NCBI RefSeq assembly: GCF_001686925.1
Contig: NZ_LVEN01000035.1
Location: 248,001 to 312,000 of the forward strand
Source: Flavobacterium piscis
Lineage (GTDB): Bacteria > Bacteroidota > Bacteroidia > Flavobacteriales > Flavobacteriaceae
DNA length: 64,000 nucleotides
Reading direction: 5' to 3'
The notes below the pieces were generated by a model. That model was not told the origin of the DNA, made no database searches, and worked only from the letters and a program-made list of their open reading frames with translations. Each line of letters begins with the position of its first letter. Position 1 is the first letter of the stretch. Shown piece after piece: positions 27,975 to 34,670 of the stretch. Both the position numbers and the translations under genes were made by a program.

Positions 27975-29159
27975 TTATAATCTTGGATCTAATGTTTTTT
28001 CTATTTCTTCGTTATTGATTCGCTTCAAAAGCAACAAACGCATCAGGTAATTTTCTTCATCTAAATCTTTATACGGAATCTGAAGCATTTTTTGATTGAT
28101 TTCCCAACCGTTTATGGATTGTTCCAGCTTCTTTTTTACATTTCGTTTTTCTAAATAATGATCAAAATCCTGATGAAAATTCACGCCGTAAATCATCGTT
28201 AGATAATTGTTGTTTCTCACTTTAAAACAAGGTGGCAGATTTTTTATATAATTCTGAACCGGTTTAATCATGATGCCTTCTTCATTGTCATTCGTTAGTT
28301 TTTCAAAAAACGAATAGATTTCTTTTAGCTTTTCTTCTTTATCCGAAACCGTAAATTCTACATGCAAGAAAGCGTCATCGTTTACCAATTCATACGTTAA
28401 ATTACTGTTTGGCAATGTTTCATCTCCGGAAGCTTTAACTATTTTCAGGATGGTAAAAGGTTTAAAATATATTTCGCCTTCATTTCCAAAAGTCTCAATC
28501 TGGTTTTTAAACACATGTAATGATTCTTCCTGTTTGGCTAAATCCGGAATTTTCACACTTCCCAAAGCTTCATACTGACGCACAATATGTGACTTATGTT
28601 TGCTGCCGAATTCTTTTCTGCTAAGCGCTTTTTTATCTGAAAGATACGTTGTAAACACTTCCGATTTTTTTACGCTTTCTAACTTTTCAAGTAATCCCGA
28701 AGATTTCAAATATTCATTATGCGTTTTTAAGGCATCGTAATATCCTGTAAATTCTTTTTCGATCAATCCGGCTCCCAAAACTTTCCAGGGCAATAATTCT
28801 GAAGCAATTAAAATAGTTTCAAAATCAGGAAAAGCAATTACCATTTTAGCATGCAATTCTTTCAGACTTTCAATGGCTTTTTCTACATCAATATGATCCA
28901 TTTTAAAACCGTTTCGGGAAACAAAATACGTTTCTTCAAGATTTCTTTTCAGGTAAATGGTGCAGTACGAACCCATGTATTTTTTTTGAACCACAAATTC
29001 GTTTACGCCTTTGCCTAAATAATAGTTTACAGCTTCTTCAATGCTTTCTATTTCATTTTTAGACGTGCTTTTTGGAGCTGGAGAAATAGTTGGCGAAAAA
29101 TCATTTATTTTATTAGTACAAAACCAGTCGATTCTGTTTCTTACTTTATAGTCTAACAT
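27975..29159 (-). CDS. RNA ligase of the bacterial Pnkp-ligase type, stand-alone
   Basis: 394 aa from the ATG at 29159; an upstream Met at 29216 would run into the Hen1 gene and is unlikely. Nucleotidyltransferase motif I is KYMGS (Lys60), close to the KxMGSR of the ligase domain of bacterial Pnkp. EGIMIKP (motif IV) and CFKVRNNNYLTMIYG (motif V) also fit that family. In Clostridium thermocellum-type Pnkp, kinase, phosphatase and ligase are one polypeptide; here the ligase is separate, with kinase-phosphatase downstream and Hen1 upstream (5-base gap). It should seal RNA ends after healing, probably with Hen1. Confidence 0.88.
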   Translation of the reverse strand: MLDYKVRNRIDWFCTNKINDFSPTISPAPKSTSKNEIESIEEAVNYYLGKGVNEFVVQKKYMGSYCTIYLKRNLEETYFVSRNGFKMDHIDVEKAIESLKELHAKMVIAFPDFETILIASELLPWKVLGAGLIEKEFTGYYDALKTHNEYLKSSGLLEKLESVKKSEVFTTYLSDKKALSRKEFGSKHKSHIVRQYEALGSVKIPDLAKQEESLHVFKNQIETFGNEGEIYFKPFTILKIVKASGDETLPNSNLTYELVNDDAFLHVEFTVSDKEEKLKEIYSFFEKLTNDNEEGIMIKPVQNYIKNLPPCFKVRNNNYLTMIYGVNFHQDFDHYLEKRNVKKKLEQSINGWEINQKMLQIPYKDLDEENYLMRLLLLKRINNEEIEKTLDPRL

Positions 29160-29164
29160 TTTTT

Positions 29165-30442
29165 TTACTTTTTTTGAATGATTACAGCACTTGTTGGATA
29201 AACTCCTTTTACACAATCTCCTATTCCATAAAAGGTTTTAGGATTTGGAAAAATTTCATTGATCAACGTTACAAATTCTGAGTTTGACAATTCGAAATCG
29301 TGATCGTGGTGCCTGAATTCTTCTGTTAGTTCATAATTTATATTAAAATCTTTGTCTGGCGTTGTTACAAATAGCTGCGTAAAGTTTGTATTGTCCCGAA
29401 TCCAGATCAACAATGCTTTTGCTTCTTCAAGAGAATTGTGCTCAATCACTTCACTCAAAATAATCTGGTTTTCAAAACCTTTAATTTCATCTAAACTTTC
29501 TATCCATCGCAAGTTATCTGCATTTTCTATTGCGACGATTTTATCTGCGACATGTTTAAAATCAACCTCATCGTATGCATAATATTCTTTTGTAAATCCT
29601 TTTTTAAGCAATAATTTAAAATACTGTAATTCGCCACAGCCAAAATCTAAAACAGGTGCATCAAAATTAATTCTACTGCATATAAACTCTTTTCTGGATT
29701 GATGTGTGTCTGTAAAAACAAACTGTACTTCGTTGTCAAAATAAGCTTCTAATTGTGGTTTGAATTTCTCAAACTGCACCGGCGAACGCATGATTCTTTT
29801 GATAAATAGATAAAATACAAAATACGGAATGCCTGAAATATTGGTTAACATCGTGATATGTTTTTGAATAAAATGGTCATCGATGTAGGTGTAAACTGCA
29901 TATCTATTGGTAAAATGAGAGAACAAAGCAATTAACGAAAATTTCTGCAAAGCTTCTCTAACGGTTTTACCTTCAATCTTTAATTCGAAATTATTGCCAA
30001 TTTTATGCTGCAATGAAATTCCCTCGATGTATTTTGACAAAAGATAGTTTCCGTTTTTGTACCAACCTGAATCAATAAAAAAAGTTTCCACTTCTATGGT
30101 ACATTTTTCTGTATCAACTTCATTGTAATTTTTCTCTAACCAGGAAATCGTGGTTTCGCCCAAACTTGTGTTTTCTTTATACAAATGATTGAAAAATTCT
30201 GTTGACATGTTTAAAGCCAATAAAGGACTGCAGTAACTTTGAAAATCGATTTGATTTCCTTCTTCGGGCAGGTAACTTTTTTTGCCATCTAAAAAAACAC
30301 AATGATATTCAGAAGCAGAAACTACATTTCCTATCACAATTCCGTCTTTTAATTCTTTTAAATATAAACCTTTATCCGTATTTGGATTTTTATAAAGGAT
30401 ATCTAAAAAGTATTTATTCTCTGATTTAAGTTTTATAATCAT
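29165..30442 (-). CDS. hen1: Hen1-type RNA 3'-terminal ribose 2'-O-methyltransferase
   Basis: 425 aa. The C-terminal half is the Hen1 methyltransferase: SAM-binding VLDFGCGELQYFKLL near residue 268, the Mn-binding signature SEVIEH, then FVTTPDKDFN and RHHDHDFE, which supply the conserved metal-binding Glu/His set. The N-terminal 230 residues correspond to the bacterial Hen1 N-terminal domain that associates with the Pnkp ligase. Methylating the repaired junction protects RNA from renewed cleavage by the same ribotoxin (known for the family). First gene of a three-gene operon driven by the promoter/palindrome at 30462-30500. Confidence 0.94.
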   Translation of the reverse strand: MIIKLKSENKYFLDILYKNPNTDKGLYLKELKDGIVIGNVVSASEYHCVFLDGKKSYLPEEGNQIDFQSYCSPLLALNMSTEFFNHLYKENTSLGETTISWLEKNYNEVDTEKCTIEVETFFIDSGWYKNGNYLLSKYIEGISLQHKIGNNFELKIEGKTVREALQKFSLIALFSHFTNRYAVYTYIDDHFIQKHITMLTNISGIPYFVFYLFIKRIMRSPVQFEKFKPQLEAYFDNEVQFVFTDTHQSRKEFICSRINFDAPVLDFGCGELQYFKLLLKKGFTKEYYAYDEVDFKHVADKIVAIENADNLRWIESLDEIKGFENQIILSEVIEHNSLEEAKALLIWIRDNTNFTQLFVTTPDKDFNINYELTEEFRHHDHDFELSNSEFVTLINEIFPNPKTFYGIGDCVKGVYPTSAVIIQKK

Positions 30443-30461
30443 TGTGTCTATTTTTATTTGA

Positions 30462-30500
30462 CAAATATAGTTTTGCCACTACGCAGTTATTTTGCGCAGT
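30462..30500 (-). promoter_or_regulatory. Promoter P1 with palindromic operator (hen1 operon)
   Basis: Minus-strand -7 box TATATTTG at 30469-30462. The palindrome lies 8 bp upstream at 30478-30500, arms ACTACGCAG and TTGCGCAGT around TTATT (7 of 9 positions symmetric). Three more copies with identical spacing are found at 31563, 34527 and 34614. Confidence 0.8.
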
Positions 30501-30512
30501 TAAATTTAAAAT

Positions 30513-31529
30513 TTATTCTTCTTCTCTATTAAACGGTTTTTCAAATGTAGGGCGAATCATTTTCCAGATAATCTCCGAATAATTTTTACTATTCAGCATC
30601 GCAAACAAAACTCCCGGATATTGACAAGTCATGAAATACAAAGCAGTTTCTTTGCGTGATTCCAAAACTTTAAAATCTGCCTTACATTGAATTTCTATTA
30701 ACGAATATTTATTTTCTAAATCCCTTTTGGTTTGTTTTACCCAATCAAAAAATTCATCTGGAACGCGTTCCAAAATTTCTTCCATTGATTGATTCGTTTT
30801 CAAATATTCCCAGATATTCAAATTCGAAACCTGAGTGATGATTCGGTGTAAACGAAGGTATTCCTCAAATTTAATTTTTACCCGAAAGTTGTTCGTATAT
30901 TTAATGATAAAACCTTCTCTATTGGCAATATCCATTTCTTTTAAAGTCAGAATATCTTTGATTCCGTCGTATTTTTCAACTACAGGAAAACCAATATCCT
31001 CCAACGGAAATTCTTCTCCGGATTGTGTATCGATAATGGCCAGCAAAACCAGTTCTTCTGCTGCGCCGTAATCTAAAACAATTCGGTTTTCAGGATAAAT
31101 AATTTCAAACAGATAGGTTTTACTTTGATCCAAAAGCGGCCATGAATTTCTGTATTTTCCGTGCAGCATTTCATTCGCCTTATCCGACTGATCGCTTGCA
31201 AAAGAACCGCGGCTTGCCATAAACGGAACTTCATCAATCCAATACAAAATCCCCATCGAACCGTCCATTTTATCGTAAACCTCAAAAGTCGATTCAGGAA
31301 GTACTTGATTTTCTATTTCTCCCAAATTAAAAAACTTAGGAAAAGGTTTTGCCACAACATTAAAATTTTCATCTAAAATCAAACCTCTGCACGCTAAAGT
31401 TACCTCATTCCAAATTCTCTCAAATTGAGCATTTTGGGTATAATTATAAATATATAAATCATGTTCAGGATGTTTGTTTACCCGCACATAATTTTTTGAA
31501 ATCATTTCTTTTAAAAGCGTTGTATTCAT
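30513..31529 (-). CDS. T4 Rnl1-type RNA ligase
   Basis: 338 aa. The RnlA-family pattern is clear: ACRGLILDENFNVVAKPFPK then FFNLGE, motif I YDKMDGS (Lys87 as AMP acceptor), EIIYPENRIVLDYG (motif III/IIIa) and EGFIIKYTNNFRVKIKFEEY (motifs IV-V). T4 Rnl1 joins 3'-OH and 5'-phosphate ends at cleaved tRNA anticodon loops. It has its own promoter with the shared palindrome. A second RNA ligase of a different family in the same locus suggests different substrates or backup. Confidence 0.92.
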   Translation of the reverse strand: MNTTLLKEMISKNYVRVNKHPEHDLYIYNYTQNAQFERIWNEVTLACRGLILDENFNVVAKPFPKFFNLGEIENQVLPESTFEVYDKMDGSMGILYWIDEVPFMASRGSFASDQSDKANEMLHGKYRNSWPLLDQSKTYLFEIIYPENRIVLDYGAAEELVLLAIIDTQSGEEFPLEDIGFPVVEKYDGIKDILTLKEMDIANREGFIIKYTNNFRVKIKFEEYLRLHRIITQVSNLNIWEYLKTNQSMEEILERVPDEFFDWVKQTKRDLENKYSLIEIQCKADFKVLESRKETALYFMTCQYPGVLFAMLNSKNYSEIIWKMIRPTFEKPFNREEE

Positions 31530-31546
31530 TAGTTCTTATCTTTAAA

Positions 31547-31585
31547 CAAAGATTCAAATTCAAGTGCGCAGTTATTTTGCGTAGT
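31547..31585 (-). promoter_or_regulatory. Promoter P2 with palindromic operator (Rnl1-type ligase)
   Basis: Minus-strand -7-like box AATCTTTG at 31554-31547; palindrome at 31563-31585 (arms AGTGCGCAG and TTGCGTAGT around TTATT), again exactly 8 bp upstream. Confidence 0.78.
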
Positions 31586-31787
31586 ATTTTTTTTAAGGGA
31601 CAAAGTTGCAGAGGTTCATAGGGACAAAGGTTTTTACACAGATTTCACATTTTATGTCATTTCGACGCAAGGAGAAATGACAAACTGTACGTTTAATACT
31701 TTTATAAAAAACTTTGCAAAGCCCACAGCAGTGCGTCTCCACAAAAAACCTTTGCCCCTTTGCAACTCTGAACCTTTGCCCCTTTTT

Positions 31788-34028
31788 TTAATCAATTAAT
31801 AATTGCGTAACTGCCGCAGCATTTATCGCCCATTGTGCATCGTAAACCTCATCGGCATTTTGATCTTCGGTGATAGTTAAACCTTGTGCTTCCGCTTTCA
31901 GTTGTAACAAGCTACCAATATTCAATTTGCTGCTTAGTTTTGCCAATAATGCCTGAACTCCTTTAAAATCTAAACCCTGAACAACTTGTCCTCCAAAGGT
32001 CATCTCTAACCAAATGATTTCTCTTTTGGCTACATCCAACACTCCAAAAACCAAACCTTTGGCAACATTTTGCGTCACACGAACCTGATGATCTACACAA
32101 GACGGATCGTATGCAACTCCGGTTTTCTCAGAGATTTTCATCGGGTGTTTACTGTTCATCCAACCCACAACAAGATTTGGCGTGATACTTCCGTTGCTGA
32201 ATGCATTACAAGTAAAAGTTACAAATTTTGCTTTGGCTTTCGCCAAATCATCAATGTTGATGTTGATATATTCAGCGGTTCCAATTTTAGCCGGAATACT
32301 TCTGATATCACCGCTATGTTTACAACCAACAGTTTCCAATCGGTGGTAAGAACAGATATCGGCTTTATCTTCATAAGCAATATGACAGCTTAAATCCATA
32401 TCGAGGTGTTGCGCAGGCAAACCTGCACCCCATTGCATAAACAATCGCACTTCGTTTCCTTCAATAGGGAAACGTGTTCCCATTAAAGCAACCGGTAAAT
32501 CCTGAACATTTTCGCTTCTATCACCAATCGAAACTGGCATATTAAACAATTGCGGATCAATATAGATCGTTTTGTTTTTGTTCGCAATTGCTGCAAATCG
32601 TTTTTTCATGGCCAAAACACACAATTCTTCGATCTGGTTTTTCATCGCTTCTAATTGATCATCATCGTACAATTTCAATAAACCGTTTGGTGCAATTCGT
32701 TTGTTGGTTCCGCCTAAAGGTTTCACACTTCGCTGCATATTTTTATCAAAATAATTTTGAGCGTACATGTTCAAAGTAAATACCAATCTGGCAGGAACTT
32801 TATCTATAATTTCTTCGAAATGAGCAACGGTTTCGTCTGCACCAAACCATAGCATATTCGAGAATAACGAACGTGCAAACAATCCCGGACGTTGTTTTAA
32901 TAATGCAAATGTTTTATCGGCATCAAATTTTAATCTTGAAGAGTTTACTTTACTTTGCCAAACGTCATATACCTGATTGTAAAACACATCCATTAAAAAA
33001 GCTAATTTTTCAAAACCTTTTCTTTTGCTGTACTCCGCCAAACGAAGCGCTCGGATAAAACGAACCCACATTCCTCTTTTTGGGTGCATCATTTCGCACA
33101 TTGTTTCAACATCCATATCAAGATTATTCAACCAGGATGCAACCATCAAACATTCTTTTCTGGAATATTTAAGTTTCAAATCTTTTTGAGACGCAACTTT
33201 CGCCTGCGCACTTGTATCTAAAGGATTATAAAAATGAGTTGCGTTTTTAGATATTCGTTTGATGATGGTTTTTGGCTCAATAATTTGCAACAATCCTGTA
33301 TTCTTGAACCATAAATATCTTAAGATATCTGTTGGCGATTTAAAATACTGACACGCATTTTCGGCTTTACCTTCTTCAATTAAAACATCGATTACCAACA
33401 TCAAAGTTTCCTTCATTGCGATATCTACTTTTGGTAATGGCAAGTATTTCAACGCCATTTTTAAACTATCTGCCTGCGTAGCATCTAAAGCGGTTTTAGA
33501 TTGCAATAATGATTTGTAGAAATCTTCCAATTCCTTTTCTGACCATAAATCCAAAACTTTTAATTTGCTTCCTTGTCCGTAATTTTCGATTTTTCCAAAT
33601 TCAAACGGAGTTCCGCAAAACGGACAACCATTGTATCTTTCTAAAGGAAAAGTATTGTTTGGGATAATATGTCCGCATTGCAAAGTTGTTCCGTTTTTTG
33701 TTTGAAAAAAATTGGCAAAAAAAGTCGCAACGTGATCTATGGCAGATTCTCCGGTTGGAATATTCCATTCTTTAACCAAAGGCGCCCAGTTTTTAGCTGT
33801 TCCCAAAACTTCTCTTAAAACTTCTAAAACCTCAACTTTATAATTTGGGTTTACATTGTTTAAAGCATGCAATAATGACTCAGAAAATGTAAATCCAAGT
33901 TTTGAAACATTGGCCGCTAAAACTGTGGTTGCTCCTGATAAATTTTTGTTGTCATTCGCAATCATTTCTGATTGAATGAAAATAGCGTTTTGACGCAAAC
34001 TGATTTTTAATAATGCTGTTGTTTTCAT
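31788..34028 (-). CDS. Zinc-finger (RING-like) / TerD-like protein of the RNA-repair locus
   Basis: 746 aa. A four-ligand zinc motif C118-x-H120...C135-P-F-C138 follows an N-terminal helical segment. Residues about 170-500 are helical repeats (SRKECLMVASWLNNLDMD, LKQRPGLFARSLFSNML). Residues about 545-690 resemble TerD (LDMDLSCHIAYED, CKHSGD, FVTFTCNAFSNG). The arrangement recalls the MXAN_6230/SCO0854 family of RING-domain proteins (from memory). No catalytic site is visible; a scaffold or RNA-binding role is likely. Its mRNA leader is the structured RNA array at 34043-34472, so the protein is the best candidate to bind that RNA. Function is inferred only. Confidence 0.8.
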   Translation of the reverse strand: MKTTALLKISLRQNAIFIQSEMIANDNKNLSGATTVLAANVSKLGFTFSESLLHALNNVNPNYKVEVLEVLREVLGTAKNWAPLVKEWNIPTGESAIDHVATFFANFFQTKNGTTLQCGHIIPNNTFPLERYNGCPFCGTPFEFGKIENYGQGSKLKVLDLWSEKELEDFYKSLLQSKTALDATQADSLKMALKYLPLPKVDIAMKETLMLVIDVLIEEGKAENACQYFKSPTDILRYLWFKNTGLLQIIEPKTIIKRISKNATHFYNPLDTSAQAKVASQKDLKLKYSRKECLMVASWLNNLDMDVETMCEMMHPKRGMWVRFIRALRLAEYSKRKGFEKLAFLMDVFYNQVYDVWQSKVNSSRLKFDADKTFALLKQRPGLFARSLFSNMLWFGADETVAHFEEIIDKVPARLVFTLNMYAQNYFDKNMQRSVKPLGGTNKRIAPNGLLKLYDDDQLEAMKNQIEELCVLAMKKRFAAIANKNKTIYIDPQLFNMPVSIGDRSENVQDLPVALMGTRFPIEGNEVRLFMQWGAGLPAQHLDMDLSCHIAYEDKADICSYHRLETVGCKHSGDIRSIPAKIGTAEYININIDDLAKAKAKFVTFTCNAFSNGSITPNLVVGWMNSKHPMKISEKTGVAYDPSCVDHQVRVTQNVAKGLVFGVLDVAKREIIWLEMTFGGQVVQGLDFKGVQALLAKLSSKLNIGSLLQLKAEAQGLTITEDQNADEVYDAQWAINAAAVTQLLID

Positions 34029-34042
34029 TTTTTTAATTTTTA

Positions 34043-34112
34043 AAATTTAGATAATCGTGTTTCTGATTTCTACCTAAAAGATTTTGAAGTAAGAAACACT
34101 TGACCTGAAATT
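34043..34112 (-). ncRNA. RNA array module R5
   Basis: Motif GGTCAA-GTGTTTC-TTACTTC (minus strand, 34105-34086). Upper stem GTGTTTCT pairs with AGAAACAC (34064-34057), 8 bp. Internal loop CAA opposite GATT; GGT opposite ATC; lower stem AATTT/AAATT with mismatches. The last module, ending 14 bases before the start codon of the zinc-finger protein. Confidence 0.75.
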
Positions 34113-34179
34113 GGAGTGTAATTGATGAACTGTTTTATCTGATGGGTTTCCCCGAGAAGTAAGTTCATCTTGACCCTCC
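34113..34179 (-). ncRNA. RNA array module R4
   Basis: Motif GGTCAA-GATGAAC-TTACTTC (34175-34156). Upper stem GATGAACT pairs perfectly with AGTTCATC (34131-34124). Internal loop CAA opposite AATT; lower stem GGAG/CTCC. The apical part contains a GGG-GAAA-CCC hairpin with a GNRA loop. It abuts module R5 without a gap. Confidence 0.78.
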
Positions 34180-34185
34180 TTTTTT

Positions 34186-34266
34186 ATTAATGATGATTTT
34201 AAAACTTGTTCGGACTCGAACCGAAAGTTACCAATTGTCTGAAGTAAGTTTTAATTGACCATTAAT
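34186..34266 (-). ncRNA. RNA array module R3 with tRNA T-arm mimic
   Basis: Motif GGTCAA-TTAAAAC-TTACTTC (34260-34241). Upper stem TTAAAACTT pairs with AAGTTTTAA (9 bp). Internal loop CAA opposite AATC; lower stem ATTAATGGT pairs with ATCATTAAT (9 bp, one G-T). The apical region contains a perfect tRNA-type T-arm at 34225-34209: stem TTCGG/CCGAA around loop TTCGAGT. This is the best-formed module. Confidence 0.82.
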
Positions 34267-34269
34267 TGT

Positions 34270-34386
34270 GAAACAGGTGGGATTCGAACCCACGACCCGG
34301 ACATTAGAAGTGTACGAAGTAAGTTTTGATTGACCTTTGAAGGATAATTTCAAAACTACCTGCTCTAACCGCTGAGCTACTGCTTC
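34270..34386 (-). ncRNA. tRNA-Arg(UCU)-like RNA interrupted by a permuted array motif (module R2)
   Basis: Minus strand. Acceptor GAAGCAG (34386-34380) pairs with CTGTTTC (34276-34270), 7 bp. TA, a canonical D-arm GCTC-AGCGGTTA-GAGC and A26 follow. On the 3' side are an anticodon arm GTACA-CTTCTAA-TGTCC (anticodon UCU, one mismatch), a 5-nt variable loop GGGTC and T-arm GTGGG-TTCGAAT-CCCAC directly joined to the acceptor. Between positions 26 and 27 lies a 45-nt insert (34360-34316): AGTTTTGA-AATT-ATC, a 7-nt loop, GGT-CAA-TCAAAACT, TACTTC. This is the array motif with its two strands in swapped order. Without the insert the RNA has exactly standard tRNA proportions. It is probably not a decoding tRNA. 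Confidence 0.85.
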
Positions 34387-34396
34387 ATTTTAAATT

Positions 34397-34472
34397 GAAT
34401 AAAAAGGTAATGGTAGAAGTGTGTACATTGGAAAGTGTTTTCGAAGTAACTCAAACTTGACCTATTTTATTC
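34397..34472 (-). ncRNA. RNA array module R1
   Basis: Motif GGTCAA-GTTTGAG-TTACTTC (34462-34443). Upper stem GTTTGAGT pairs with ACTTCTAC (34420-34413) in 6 of 8 positions. Internal loop CAA opposite CATT; AGGT pairs with ACCT; lower stem GAATAAAA pairs with TTTTATTC with one bulge. It is the promoter-proximal module. Confidence 0.7.
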
Positions 34473-34510
34473 TTTTTTATTTGTATGAACGTTTGTTTTT
34501 ATTTTCTGAA

Positions 34511-34549
34511 CAAAGATTTCTAAACTCTTGCGCAATTATTCTGCGTAGT
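34511..34549 (-). promoter_or_regulatory. Promoter P3 with palindromic operator (RNA array)
   Basis: Minus-strand -7-like box AATCTTTG (34518-34511) and palindrome at 34527-34549 (CTTGCGCAA, TTATT, CTGCGTAGT), spacing 8 bp. The unit (34506-34552) is a near copy of the next one (34592-34639), so the array has two tandem promoters. Predicted start near 34504. Confidence 0.78.
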
Positions 34550-34597
34550 AAATTTTTTGTTTCCTTTTAAGAAATACTATTTGTTTTATTTCCTGAA

Positions 34598-34636
34598 CAA
34601 AGATTTCAGAACTACTGCGCAATTATTTTGCGCAGT
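34598..34636 (-). promoter_or_regulatory. Promoter P4 with perfect palindromic operator
   Basis: Minus-strand AATCTTTG (34605-34598) and a perfect palindrome at 34614-34636 (ACTGCGCAA, TTATT, TTGCGCAGT), spacing 8 bp. On the plus strand a TATATTTG box at 34650-34657 serves the HD-domain gene 13 bp away, so this site may control both directions. Confidence 0.8.
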
Positions 34637-34670
34637 AAAAAAAGAATTTTATATTTGAGTAAAAAACAAT

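Noticed and set aside
28000..30400. Trifunctional Pnkp
   Set aside because: Stop codons and restarts separate ligase and kinase-phosphatase clearly, and a 13-base gap lies between them; no frameshift would fuse them simply.
34270..34386. Ordinary tRNA-Arg with a group I intron
   Set aside because: A 45-nt insert is far too short for a group I intron, and it lies between positions 26 and 27 rather than in the anticodon loop. The insert matches the array motif.
34086..34462. CRISPR-like array
   Set aside because: The conserved blocks are split by variable bases and the spacing (70, 85, 75, 127) is irregular. Pairing of the variable bases with nearby partners shows folded RNA modules, not repeats and spacers.
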